A stretch of 64,000 bases of DNA, from assembly GCA_031552145.1 (NCBI GenBank), contig JAVBMV010000013.1, forward strand, positions 108,838-172,837, written 5' to 3'. Of the stretch, positions 38,671 to 47,124 are shown one piece after another (position 1 is the stretch's first letter; each line of letters opens with the position of its first letter). This DNA comes from JAVBMV01 sp031552145. Lineage in GTDB: Bacteria; Myxococcota; Myxococcia; Myxococcales; UBA5297. The notes below the pieces were generated by a model, which was not told where the DNA came from, made no database searches, and saw only the letters and a list, made by a program, of their open reading frames with translations. Position numbers and translations under genes: made by a program.

Positions 38671-40929
38671 TCAGGCCTTCGTCTCAGGATGGAGCGCGAG
38701 CCGCCGTTCCAGCTGGATCATCGACTCGAGGGCGCAGCTGCGCGTCTCCAGCGCGTGGGAGAGCAGCTCGTCGCTCCCCTCGGGCGTCGCCCGAGAGAGA
38801 CCCTTGGCCAGGTCGTGCGCGCGCACCATGCCGAAGCTGGCGGTCAGGCCGCTGAGGCGATGCGATTCCTGCTTGACGCCGCCGGTGTCGCCTGTCGTGG
38901 CGCACTCCAGGAGCGCGTCGAGCGTCTTGCCGATCGACTCCCGGCAGAGAAGCACCGACTTTTCGAAACGGGCAGCGCCCAGCTCCGCCTCCAGCGAGGC
39001 GATGCGCGCGAGATCGAGGAGCGGGACCGCGGGCTCCACCGTGGCCTGAAGCTGGCTCGTGCCGTACCTGAGCAACGTCGAACCTTGGGTCAGCTTCGCC
39101 AGGGCGCGAGAGATCTCGGTCATTTGAATGGGCTTGGTCAGCACCAGCTGTATCCCGGCGTCGAGGCAGGCTTTGAGCTGCTCGGGCTGGGTGTCGGCGG
39201 TGACCGCGATGATCGGCACGCTGGCGCGCTTGGAATCGGAGAGCGCCCGGATCTTCCGCGTCGCGGTCAGGCCATCCATATCGGGCATGTGGATGTCCAT
39301 CAGGATTGCGTCGAAGAGGTGCTCGGTGGCGAGCTCGACGGCCTGTTCGCCTCCCCACGCGGCGACGACACGGTGTCCCAGCTTCTGGAGCATCGAGGTC
39401 GCGACATAGCGGATGGGGTCGGAGTCCTCGGCGATCATCAGGGAGAGGCTCGCGGGCTTCTCAACCTCCTTGTGCCCGTCGGGACGGCCGGCGGCGAGAT
39501 CGAGCCAGAGCTTGATGCTGAAGGTGCTTCCCTGGCCCTTTGTGCTGGCGAGCGAGATCTCTCCGCCAAGCATCTCGATGAGCCTGCTGCAGATGGAGAG
39601 ACCCAGGCCGATGCCCTCGCGGGAGTTGGCGCCGTTCCCCACTTGGTAATAAGGGAGGAAGACCTTCGACTGCTCCTCCGCCGAAAGGCCCGGCCCGGTG
39701 TCGCGGATCGAGATGCCGAGCAGGGCGCGGCGCGGCTCGCTGGCGAGCCGCTCGAGCTTGATCGAGACCTCGCCCTCACGCGTGTACTTGAGGCCGTTGT
39801 CCGCCAGGTTGAAGAGGATCTGGCGCAGGCGGACGGGGTCGGTGTGCACATAGCGTGGCACGTCGGGGGCGATCGAGAGGGTGAGCTTGAGCCCCCGGTT
39901 GCGCGCGGTGAAGTCGAGCACCGACTTCACGTCGTTCAAGAGCTCATTCAGCTCGAAGTCCGACTTCTTGAGGACCTGCCGCCCCTGCTCGATCATCACC
40001 AGATCGAGCACGCCGTCGACCAGGCCCGCGAGCTGGCTCGCGCAGAAAGAGACGATCTCGAGCGGCTTCTGCTGCTCTGGCTGAAAGGGCTGATCTCGGA
40101 GGAGCTGGGCGCTGCCCGCGATGCCAGTGAGCGGCATGCGCATCTCGTGGCTCACGATGGCCAGGAGGTGACTCTTGGCTCGGTTCGCCCGGTCGGCCTC
40201 GGCGCGCGCCACCTGCGCCGCGCGCTCGGCCTCCTGCAGGGCAGCGTGATCGAGGTCGCGCAGGTATTCGGGGCGCAGCAGCCGGTTGAAGCTGAGCGCC
40301 AGGACATATCCCAGCGCGTTCATCGATATGATGGTGACGGTCATGTTCGCCGCTACTGAGGCGGAGATCCGCGGATCGGCGAAGTGATAGACGACGAAGA
40401 GGACGCTGCCGATCGCCGACGCCAACAGGGTGTAGATCATCCTGTTGGGCATAATTGTGTAGAAGAGCAGCAACCCCGTCGCGAAGAAGGGCGTGCCGAC
40501 CCCCAGGTTCACCTGGTCGAGATCAACGTGGAAGACATGCTTTGCCAGCTCGGCACCCGCGAAGGCCAGCTCGGCCAGGAAGACCGTGAGGCGCAGCGAT
40601 GGGCGGTAGGTCTCCTTGAAGGTCAGGTAGCAGGCCAGGATGAGGATCGCCGCCACGAAGAGGCGCAGCGCGCCCATGATGAGGAAGGGATCACCGTAGC
40701 CGAAGGCGAGGTAGTCGCGGATGCTGGCTCCGACGAAGGCAACGGCCTCGACTACCGTCACGATTCGCATCTGAGCGGCGATGCGTGGCCAGCGCGACGC
40801 GATGAACGCATCCTCCATCTCGCGCGAGGCGAACTCTCCGGTCCAGAAGCGCAGCTCGCCCTCGTGGAGCGCGAACTGGCTAGCCGAAGCGGGCGCTTCT
40901 GCTGCAGAGAGGGTGGCGGCTCGTGTCAT
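38671..40929 (-). CDS. Membrane hybrid histidine kinase with receiver and HPt domains
   Basis: 752 residues. The N-terminal membrane region (about 50-220) is homologous to that of the kinase at 36806. His261 (IVSHEMRMPL) is the autophosphorylation site, with N-box NLADNGLKYT, DTGPGL and GIGLGL. Receiver domain: Glu501/Asp502, phospho-acceptor Asp545 (ILMDIHMPDMDG) and Lys599. A C-terminal HPt domain carries His690 (QESHRLSGLTASFGM). This is the full set for a His-Asp-His relay whose last step could phosphorylate the OmpR-type regulator encoded 26 bases upstream at 40956. The stimulus is unknown. The tandem with the second kinase looks like a duplication in which only this copy has the HPt module. 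Confidence 0.92.
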   Translation of the reverse strand: MTRAATLSAAEAPASASQFALHEGELRFWTGEFASREMEDAFIASRWPRIAAQMRIVTVVEAVAFVGASIRDYLAFGYGDPFLIMGALRLFVAAILILACYLTFKETYRPSLRLTVFLAELAFAGAELAKHVFHVDLDQVNLGVGTPFFATGLLLFYTIMPNRMIYTLLASAIGSVLFVVYHFADPRISASVAANMTVTIISMNALGYVLALSFNRLLRPEYLRDLDHAALQEAERAAQVARAEADRANRAKSHLLAIVSHEMRMPLTGIAGSAQLLRDQPFQPEQQKPLEIVSFCASQLAGLVDGVLDLVMIEQGRQVLKKSDFELNELLNDVKSVLDFTARNRGLKLTLSIAPDVPRYVHTDPVRLRQILFNLADNGLKYTREGEVSIKLERLASEPRRALLGISIRDTGPGLSAEEQSKVFLPYYQVGNGANSREGIGLGLSICSRLIEMLGGEISLASTKGQGSTFSIKLWLDLAAGRPDGHKEVEKPASLSLMIAEDSDPIRYVATSMLQKLGHRVVAAWGGEQAVELATEHLFDAILMDIHMPDMDGLTATRKIRALSDSKRASVPIIAVTADTQPEQLKACLDAGIQLVLTKPIQMTEISRALAKLTQGSTLLRYGTSQLQATVEPAVPLLDLARIASLEAELGAARFEKSVLLCRESIGKTLDALLECATTGDTGGVKQESHRLSGLTASFGMVRAHDLAKGLSRATPEGSDELLSHALETRSCALESMIQLERRLALHPETKA

Positions 40930-40955
40930 CGAAGCCTCGTGGAGGATGGAGCGGC

Positions 40956-41633
40956 TCAGGGGTTCAGTCGGTATCCGATGCCATGAATGGTCTCGAGGAT
41001 GGGGGGGGCTCCCTCGGGGTGCGTCAGCTTCCTTCGCAGCCTGGAGATGAGGACGTCGACCGTGCGCTCCGTGGAGGTCTCGTGCCGGCGCGTTACGAGA
41101 TCGAGTAAGGCGTCGCGCGAGTAGACGCGACCGCGCGCCTTGGCCAGCGCGGCGAGCAGGTCGAACTCCCCACGCGTGAGCGCGATCTGCTCGTGACCAT
41201 GCGAGAGGATGCGCGTCGAGGTGTCGAGTGAGTAGCCACGGAAGAGGAGCCGCTCACCCGGCACCCCCTTGGCGCGCCGCAGGACGTTGTTGACGCGCGC
41301 CACCAGCTCGCGCGGGAAAAATGGCTTGGTGACATAATCATCGGCGCCCAGCTCCAGGCCCGCTGCCACCTCGGTCGCCGCGCTTCGCGAGGTGACCATG
41401 ATGATGGGCGTAATTGCCTGTTGCCTCAGCTGGCGCGCGAAATCGAAGCCATCGGCATCGGGGAGCCCCAGGTCGAGGAGCACCAGGTCGACGGTGCCTC
41501 GCGTCAGCACCATCCTGGCCTCGGCGACGCTGCCGGCATGGATGAGCCGATACTCCTTCTCGAGTGAGGCAGCGAGCAGGTCACGCTGTGCGAGGTCATC
41601 TTCGACGACGAGGATGGTCTGGGCGGGTGCGAT
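40956..41633 (-). CDS. OmpR/PhoB-family response regulator with apparent ATC start codon
   Basis: 225 residues when read from ATC at 41633-41631. The first ATG (41513) would remove the first 40 residues of the receiver domain, including the conserved acidic pocket VVEDD, and leave a 185-residue fragment. The upstream frame encodes a good receiver start (TILVVEDDLAQRDLLAASLE) back to a TAG, yet contains no ATG, GTG or TTG. GGAGGA (41646-41641) lies 7 bases before the ATC, an ideal distance. The phospho-acceptor then falls at Asp54 (LVLLDLGLPDADG), the usual place, with Lys in VTKPF. The winged-helix domain follows (ALTRGEFDLLAALA, SRDALLDLV, ERTVDVLISRLRRKL, IHGIGYRL). It probably controls genes on signal from the adjacent hybrid kinases. 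ATG changed to ATC by mutation, or a sequencing error, is possible. Confidence 0.85.
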   Translation of the reverse strand: MAPAQTILVVEDDLAQRDLLAASLEKEYRLIHAGSVAEARMVLTRGTVDLVLLDLGLPDADGFDFARQLRQQAITPIIMVTSRSAATEVAAGLELGADDYVTKPFFPRELVARVNNVLRRAKGVPGERLLFRGYSLDTSTRILSHGHEQIALTRGEFDLLAALAKARGRVYSRDALLDLVTRRHETSTERTVDVLISRLRRKLTHPEGAPPILETIHGIGYRLNP

Positions 41634-41714
41634 GGCACTATCCTCCGGCGGCGGCGCGTGCGGCGCCGACAGTACCGAAACGTCCTACCAATACTACGCT
41701 TTACACCTAGTTTG

Positions 41715-42605
41715 CTATTGTGGGTACGCTTGCCGGGTCGTCTGGAGCGCCCCCAAGAGTGCGAGGTACTCCAAGGGAGTGAGGGTCTCCGCGCGGCGCG
41801 TCGGCTCGATGCCCGCCGCGCCGAAGGCCGCGGCCAGCACCTGTGGGGCGTATCCCCGCTCACCGTTCCTGAGCGCGTTATGCAGAGTCTTGCGCCGCTG
41901 CGAGAAGGCCCGCTTCACCAGCGCCTCGTAGAGCTCCCAGCCGATGCCGTGCCGCGCAGGCTCCGCGCGGGCGGGTGAGCCCGGCGGCAGGGGAGTGATG
42001 CGGATGACGGAGGATTGCACCCTCGGCGGCGGCAGAAAGGACTCGGCGGGCACATCGAAGAGCAGCTCGACGCTCGCCCAGGATTGGAGCAGGACGGAGA
42101 GAATGCCGTAGTCGCGCCCGCCCGGCGCGGCCGAGAGCCGCTCCGCTACCTCGCGCTGGATCAGGAAGGTGGCGCGCGCGATGGCGCCGCGCTGTTCGAT
42201 GAGCCGAAAGAGGATGGAGCTGGTGAGGTGGTAGGGGAGGTTGCCCGCGATGATGGGCGGCCGCGACGCGCCTTTGGCGAGCGCCGCGAAATCGACGCTG
42301 GCCGCGTCCGCCGCGACGAGCTCTATCCCGGGGTGAGAGAGCTCCTTTTCCAGAAGCGCCACCAGCTCGCGATCGCGCTCGACCGCCACGACGCGCGCGC
42401 CGGTGTCGGCGAGCGCGCAGGTGAGGTGGCCGAGCCCGGCGCCCAGCTCGATGATGGTGTCGCCTTCGCCGGCAGAGCAGGCGGCGGCGATGCGCCCAAG
42501 GATCTCGGGATCGCCCAGGAAGTTCTGCCCCCAGCTCTTCTTGGGGCTCAGGCCGTGGCGCCGCAGGAGCGAGCCGGGCGCGAGGTGGGAGGGGGCGCTG
42601 CTCAT
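41715..42605 (-). CDS. rsmA: 16S rRNA dimethyladenosine transferase RsmA (KsgA)
   Basis: 296 residues. Family motifs: KKSWGQNFLGDPEILGRIA, the SAM-binding IIELGAGLGHLTCALAD, VVAVERDRELV, the catalytic NLPYHLTSSILF, FLIQREVAERLSA, and the C-terminal VKRAFSQRRKTLHNALR. The enzyme dimethylates two adjacent adenines in helix 45 of 16S rRNA late in 30S assembly. The start overlaps the tsaD stop by 4 bases (ATGA), so the genes are translationally coupled. An 81-base gap separates it from the response regulator. Confidence 0.96.
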   Translation of the reverse strand: MSSAPSHLAPGSLLRRHGLSPKKSWGQNFLGDPEILGRIAAACSAGEGDTIIELGAGLGHLTCALADTGARVVAVERDRELVALLEKELSHPGIELVAADAASVDFAALAKGASRPPIIAGNLPYHLTSSILFRLIEQRGAIARATFLIQREVAERLSAAPGGRDYGILSVLLQSWASVELLFDVPAESFLPPPRVQSSVIRITPLPPGSPARAEPARHGIGWELYEALVKRAFSQRRKTLHNALRNGERGYAPQVLAAAFGAAGIEPTRRAETLTPLEYLALLGALQTTRQAYPQ

Positions 42606-43645
42606 GGTGACATCCCCAGGCGCCAGGAGGGGCGCGCGTCGAGCGAGAGATTGGACCGCTCCCCGCGCATCAGGGCGTGGGTGCCGGCGACGGCGATCAT
42701 GGCCGCGTTGTCGGTGCAGAGGATGGGCGGAGGTAGGAAGAGCTCGACGCCCGCCTCTCCGGCGCGCTCAGCCGCCAGGTCGCGCAGGCGGCCGTTGCAC
42801 GCGACGCCGCCGCAGAGGACGAGGCGCTGGGGTGCGCCTCGCGGGGCGTGGCGCTTGATCGCTCGGAGCGCCTTGGCCGTCAGCGTGTCGGCCACCGCCT
42901 CTTGAAAGGAGGCGCAGAGATCGGCGAGCTCGGCGTCCTGCGGCGCGGGGTGGCGCTTCAGGTGCGTCAGCACGGCTGTCTTCAGTCCCGAGAAGGAGAA
43001 GTCGAGCGGCGCGCCCTTGATGATAGCGCGCGGGAAGTGAATCGCGGCTGGGTTGCCCTCGCGCGCGAGGGCGTCGATGCGCGCGCCGCCGGGGTAAGGG
43101 AGGCCCAGCATCTTGGCCACCTTGTCGTAGGCCTCGCCGGCGGCGTCGTCGCGCGTGGAGCCGAGGAGCTGGTACTTTCCAAAATCCTCCGCCAGATAGA
43201 GGCTGGTGTGGCCGCCCGAGACGATGAGCCCCACGAAAGGGGGTTCGGGCGGCGTCGGCGCCCCGGGCACTCCGTCGCCGATGAGGCGCGCGGCCAAGAG
43301 GTGCCCCTCGACGTGGTTGACGCCGACGAGCGGCAGGCCCGTGGCGAAGGCGAGCGCCTTGGCCGCCTGCACCGCGACGAGCAGCGCGCCGACGAGGCCG
43401 GGGCCGTTGGTCACCGCGATGCCGTCGAGGTCGCCAAGGCGCAGTCGCGCTTTCTCGAGCGCCTCGTCCAGCACCGGCACGATCTGCACGACGTGGGCGC
43501 GCGAGGCGAGCTCGGGGACTACGCCCCCATACCTGCGGTGGAGCTCGATCTGCGACGAGATGACGTTCGAGAGCGCGCGCCTACCATCGACGACCACCGC
43601 CGCCGCCGTCTCGTCGCACGAAGATTCGAGCCCCAGCACTCTCAT
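42602..43645 (-). CDS. tsaD: tRNA N6-threonylcarbamoyladenosine transferase TsaD
   Basis: 347 residues. VLGLESSCDETAAAVV opens the ASKHA fold; the metal-binding HxxxH is in GVNHVEGHLLAA near residue 110; later motifs are GLIVSGGHTSLYL, DDAAGEAYDKVAKMLGLPYPGG, FSFSGLKTAV, LVLCGGVACNGRLR and CTDNAAMIAVAG. With TsaB, TsaC and TsaE it forms t6A at position 37 of ANN-decoding tRNAs. It overlaps rsmA and the M23 lipoprotein gene by 4 bases each, so the three form one coupled unit. Confidence 0.97.
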   Translation of the reverse strand: MRVLGLESSCDETAAAVVVDGRRALSNVISSQIELHRRYGGVVPELASRAHVVQIVPVLDEALEKARLRLGDLDGIAVTNGPGLVGALLVAVQAAKALAFATGLPLVGVNHVEGHLLAARLIGDGVPGAPTPPEPPFVGLIVSGGHTSLYLAEDFGKYQLLGSTRDDAAGEAYDKVAKMLGLPYPGGARIDALAREGNPAAIHFPRAIIKGAPLDFSFSGLKTAVLTHLKRHPAPQDAELADLCASFQEAVADTLTAKALRAIKRHAPRGAPQRLVLCGGVACNGRLRDLAAERAGEAGVELFLPPPILCTDNAAMIAVAGTHALMRGERSNLSLDARPSWRLGMSP

Positions 43646-44724
43646 GGAGCGGCCTGCTGCACCGGCACCTGCACGCTGCCCGCCTCGGCAACGGGGGGCT
43701 GCCCCGAGAGCAGCCGCTCCAGGCGCGTGCGCGTCTGCTCGAAGGCGGGGAGTTCTTCGGCGCGGAGCGCGAGGTGGTGCGTCTTGTGGAGGTCAAAGGG
43801 ATCGAGGATCTTTCCGCTGGGGCTCTCGAGCTGGTAGTGCAGGTGGGGCGCGGTGCTGCGGCCAGTATTCCCCGACTGCGCGATGAGCTGACCCGCCTTG
43901 AAGGTCTGCCCGGGCTTGAGGCTCTTGGGCAGCTCGGCCAGGTGGAGGAAGAGGATCTTCCTGCCGCTCGGTTCGCGGAACTCGAGCGCGTTGCCGTTGA
44001 AGCGCCAGTTCCAGTTCTTGCGCACCAGGGTGGCCGAGAAGGGGAGCTTGACCGGGGTGCCGACCGGGGCCTTGAAGTCGACGCCGGCGTGCTTTCGCCC
44101 GTCGCGCAGCATGCTGGTCACCTGCTCGTAGCTCTCGATGGGCCCGCCGATGAGCCGCTCCTCCACCTCGGTGCCGCGCGCGTCGTAATAGCGCGCGAAG
44201 GGACCGCTGGCGCTCTTGTGGAGGAAGGCGGTGTGGCGCTGCCCTGTCTTCTGCGAGGTGAGCGCCAGCGCGTGGATGATGGGTTCCTTGCCCTCGACCG
44301 TCTCGTAGAGGACCTCCACCAGGTCGCCGCGCCGCAGGTCGCGCATGGGGTCTAGCCACCAGACGAAGAGGCGCGCTGTCACCTGGGAGAGGGGCGCCGC
44401 GAGCGCGTCGCCCACGGCGGGGCGCATGGCGCTCTCGAGCGGGCCGTCGATGGTGACCGAGAGGCGCGCGAGCCCCGCGGCCGAGAGCGCCGTCTCGATG
44501 GCGCTCGCCGCTGGTGCTGCCGCCTGACCCGGCAGAACAGGCGCCTCCGCTGCGGGCGAGGGGGCAGTGGCGGTCGCACCGCCCTCCGCCGCGCTCTTCG
44601 GCGCGGAGGCGTCGGCGGCGGCCATGGGCGCCACCTCCTCTGCCCAAGAGATGAGCCGGTCGCAGCCGCCACAGGCGGGGAGCAGCGCGCAGAGCAACAG
44701 GGACGGCAGGCGGAGCTTGGTCAA
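43642..44724 (-). CDS. M23-family (LytM-type) peptidase lipoprotein
   Basis: 360 residues from a TTG at 44724, preceded by GGAG with good spacing. That start gives a compact lipoprotein signal (LTKLRLPSLLLCALLPAC); the in-frame ATG at 44760 would add 12 residues before the basic n-region. An Ala-rich linker is followed by a domain with two Asp-rich strands (RLFVWWLDPMRDLRRGDLVE, a SH3- or OapA-like part). The C-terminal M23 domain has metal ligands HAGVDFKAPVGTPVK (His, Asp) and HLHYQLES (HxH). Family members cut peptidoglycan cross-bridges or act as activators of amidases; the intact HxxxD/HxH set suggests an active enzyme. It overlaps tsaD by 4 bases. Confidence 0.85.
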   Translation of the reverse strand: MTKLRLPSLLLCALLPACGGCDRLISWAEEVAPMAAADASAPKSAAEGGATATAPSPAAEAPVLPGQAAAPAASAIETALSAAGLARLSVTIDGPLESAMRPAVGDALAAPLSQVTARLFVWWLDPMRDLRRGDLVEVLYETVEGKEPIIHALALTSQKTGQRHTAFLHKSASGPFARYYDARGTEVEERLIGGPIESYEQVTSMLRDGRKHAGVDFKAPVGTPVKLPFSATLVRKNWNWRFNGNALEFREPSGRKILFLHLAELPKSLKPGQTFKAGQLIAQSGNTGRSTAPHLHYQLESPSGKILDPFDLHKTHHLALRAEELPAFEQTRTRLERLLSGQPPVAEAGSVQVPVQQAAP

Positions 44725-44818
44725 GCGGTTCTCCAGTCGAAGGGTTGAAAAGGGTCGCATGGGCGTGGAAACAGGTCGGGCGCGCTCATCTTCCCGACAT
44801 TTTCTCGGCGTGGCCTGC

Positions 44819-45610
44819 TCAGCGAGCGTCCTCGCCGCCGCCCCTGCGTTCTTCTAGCCGACCTACCAGCCGCAAGAGACCGTCCAGCAGCGTGAGGGGA
44901 TGGGGCGGGCAGCCGGGGATGTAGAGGTCGACGGGGAGCCAGGGCGGCGCCCCCGCCTGAGCGCCGTTGGCCCCGGCGAAGGAGCCTCCGCTGATGGCGC
45001 AGGCCCCCACCGCGATGGCGATACGGGGCTCGGGGATGGCCTCCCAGGTGATACGCAGCGCCTCCTCCATGTTGGGCGTGACGGGTCCTGTGAGCACCAG
45101 TCCGTCGGCGTGGCGCGGGGAGGCGGTGAAGGTGATTCCGAAGCGCGGGAGGTCGAAGACGTTGATGCCCAGCACGTTGAGATCTGCCTCGCAGGCGTTG
45201 CAGCCGCCTGCGGAGACCTGGCGCAGCGCCAGTGAGCGGCCGTAGAGCGCGCGCAGCCGTTTGCCCAGCGCCTCGGCGCGGCGCAGGAGGCCATCCTCGC
45301 CGAGGCGCAGATCCTCGCGCCGGTTGACGGCGAGGCGATGGTCGGTGGTGAAACGAATAGCCCCCTCGGGGCACGCGTCGGCACAGGCGGGGCAGAAGAG
45401 GCACTTGCCCAGATCGAGCCTGAGCGGGTGGGTCGAGATCGCGCCGGTGGGGCAGGCCTCGGCGCACTCGCGGCAGCCCCGCGGGCAGCGGTTTGGTTCC
45501 AGCGCGGGCAGCCCCCTGAAGCGCGCCGGGAGCGAGACCTCGCCCTTGGGGAAGGCGATGGTGCGGTGCCCCTGCTGGTAGCGGTTCTTGAAGATGTCGA
45601 AGAGGCTCAC
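44819..45610 (-). CDS. Fused ferredoxin / NuoB-like small subunit of an Ehr-type complex (HyfH-HyfI-like)
   Basis: 263 residues from GTG at 45610, overlapping the large-subunit stop by 4 bases (GTGA); a longer frame runs back to 45793 but only inside the preceding gene. The first half is a two-cluster ferredoxin: CPRGCRECAEACP, where the first spacing is Cx3C instead of Cx2C, and CLFCPACADACPEGAI, the standard motif. The second half matches complex-I NuoB and hydrogenase small subunits, with the four N2-cluster Cys in GGCNACEADLN (two), VGACAISGG and PGCPPHPLT. It is cytoplasmic and would pass electrons to the HyfG-like subunit. In E. coli hyf the ferredoxin (HyfH) and HyfI are separate genes; here they are one polypeptide. 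Confidence 0.88.
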   Translation of the reverse strand: MSLFDIFKNRYQQGHRTIAFPKGEVSLPARFRGLPALEPNRCPRGCRECAEACPTGAISTHPLRLDLGKCLFCPACADACPEGAIRFTTDHRLAVNRREDLRLGEDGLLRRAEALGKRLRALYGRSLALRQVSAGGCNACEADLNVLGINVFDLPRFGITFTASPRHADGLVLTGPVTPNMEEALRITWEAIPEPRIAIAVGACAISGGSFAGANGAQAGAPPWLPVDLYIPGCPPHPLTLLDGLLRLVGRLEERRGGGEDAR

Positions 45611-47124
45611 AGATCGTGCCCGCAGTAGGAGAGATTGAAGCTCTTGTTGCAGAGCGGGAAGTCGCTGATGGCGTTGCCGCGCAGCGCCATGGCCAGCCCG
45701 AACCAGTTGTGGAAAGAGGGGTCTACCACCTTGTAGGCGGCGAGCGCGCCCTCGTGGTTCGTGAGGGCGACGTGGGCCACCTCGCCGCGCCATCCTTCGA
45801 CGAGCTGCGCGGCGATCATGCCGGGCCTGAGCGGCGGCGCCTCTTGGCGGACGGGGCCGGGCGGCAGCGCGAGGAGCAGCCGCTCCACATAGTCGAGCGA
45901 GGCGTCGGCCTCGGCCCAGCGCACCTGCGCGCGCCCGAGCACGTCGCCCGTCTCGGCCGTGGCCCGCTTTGGCGGCGGCGCCTCGCGCGCCAGCGGCTCC
46001 AGGCCCGGCATCGGGTGATCGAGGCGCGTGTCGCGCGGCGAACCGCAGGCGCGCGCCGCGGGCCCTACCAGCCCCAGCTCATCGCTCGCCTGGCGCGTGA
46101 GCGCCCCGGTCCCCTCGAAGCGCCCGACGACACCGGGCGCGTCGAAGAGCATGGCCGCGGTCGAGCGGCAGTCGCGCGCCGCCAGGTGGAGCCGATCGAG
46201 CATCTGCTTCACGGCGAGCGAGTCGAGGTTGTAGCGCACGCCGCCGGGTAGCAGCAGCCCGCGCCCGAAGCGGTTGCCGCAGAGTTCCAACGTGAGGTTG
46301 AGGAACTCGCCGCGCAGCCGCCCGAAGTATGAGGCGCCGGGGAGATAGCCCACGTCGTTGCAGAGGGCGCCCAGGTCGCCGATATGGTTCGCCAGCCGCT
46401 CCAGCTCCAGCGCCAAGGCGCGCAGCGCGAGCGCGCGCGGCGGAGCGAGAGTGCCCGCGAGCGCCTCGCGCAGGGAGCAGTAGGCCCAGGCATGGGCGAT
46501 GGAGCTGTCCCCCGCCAGCTCCTCCGCGAGCGCCAGGGCCCGCGGAGTTTTAGCGCCAGCGACGAGCCGCTCCGCGCGCCGGTGCTGGTAGCCGAGCTGG
46601 ATCTCGAGGCTGAGCACCTCTTCGCCCTGGCACTGGAAGCGGAAGTGGCCCGGCTCGATGATGCCGGCATGGACCGGCCCCACGCCCACTTCGTGGATGG
46701 CGCTCCCCTCGACCCTAAAGAATGTGTGGGGAGGAGAGACGCCGTCGAGTTCACCATGGAAACGCAGCGGCTTGAGCCAGGGGTGTCCTTCGGGCTCGAG
46801 GGCATGCAGCTCGTGGATCTCGCGCTCGAAGGCCTGGAGCTGCGGATGGCGCGAGGTAAGAGAGGGAAATGCGCGCCCCTCCACCTTGCCGCGCAGGAGC
46901 GTGAGGCGCCCCTCGTCGTCGTGCGCCACGACGGCGACGAGCTCGAAGGCGCCGCTCGGCGCGGCCTCGGGCGGCAGCGCGAAGAGCGCGCTCGCGCGCC
47001 CACCCGTGTGCAGCTCGTCGAGCAGCGCCGCCCTGAAGTCGCCCATGGGCAGGAGCGCCAACTCCGAGACCTCGAGCGCGATGCCGGAGCGCGCGTTGCC
47101 GCGCTGTGCGCGCGGAGCGCTCAT
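45607..47124 (-). CDS. Hydrogenase-4-like large subunit (fused 30/49-kDa type) lacking the nickel-site cysteines
   Basis: 505 residues from ATG at 47124 (GGAGG 6 bases upstream), overlapping the upstream subunit by 4 bases (ATGA). Residues about 30-120 are NuoC-like (QAFEREIHELHALEPEGHPWL) and 140-505 NuoD/HycE-like (IEPGHFRFQCQGEEVLSLEI, LGYQHRRAERL, NHIGDLGALCNDVGY). In true group-4 [NiFe] hydrogenases the Ni ligands lie in CGICGFAH and DPCxxC. Here the first site reads LAGDSSIAH (203-211) and the last NKSFNLSYCGHDL, so all four Cys ligands are replaced. The protein is therefore not a working hydrogenase. It fits the energy-converting-hydrogenase-related (Ehr) family, which keeps the subunit plan without the metal site. 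Its electron partner is unknown. Confidence 0.88.
   Translation of the reverse strand: MSAPRAQRGNARSGIALEVSELALLPMGDFRAALLDELHTGGRASALFALPPEAAPSGAFELVAVVAHDDEGRLTLLRGKVEGRAFPSLTSRHPQLQAFEREIHELHALEPEGHPWLKPLRFHGELDGVSPPHTFFRVEGSAIHEVGVGPVHAGIIEPGHFRFQCQGEEVLSLEIQLGYQHRRAERLVAGAKTPRALALAEELAGDSSIAHAWAYCSLREALAGTLAPPRALALRALALELERLANHIGDLGALCNDVGYLPGASYFGRLRGEFLNLTLELCGNRFGRGLLLPGGVRYNLDSLAVKQMLDRLHLAARDCRSTAAMLFDAPGVVGRFEGTGALTRQASDELGLVGPAARACGSPRDTRLDHPMPGLEPLAREAPPPKRATAETGDVLGRAQVRWAEADASLDYVERLLLALPPGPVRQEAPPLRPGMIAAQLVEGWRGEVAHVALTNHEGALAAYKVVDPSFHNWFGLAMALRGNAISDFPLCNKSFNLSYCGHDL

Noticed and set aside
38659..40359. A 566-codon + strand open frame opposite the hybrid kinase gene
   Set aside because: Shadow frame; the - strand product has complete kinase, receiver and HPt motifs.
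41504..41863. An alternative - strand open frame overlapping the regulator start, with a GTG just after GGAGGA
   Set aside because: Its product is Arg/Ser/Pro-rich with no domain, and the GTG is only 2 bases from the ribosome site, whereas the neighbouring frame encodes a proper receiver domain.
45607..47124. Calling the large subunit an active [NiFe] hydrogenase
   Set aside because: All four nickel-ligating Cys positions are substituted and no maturation genes are present in the window.
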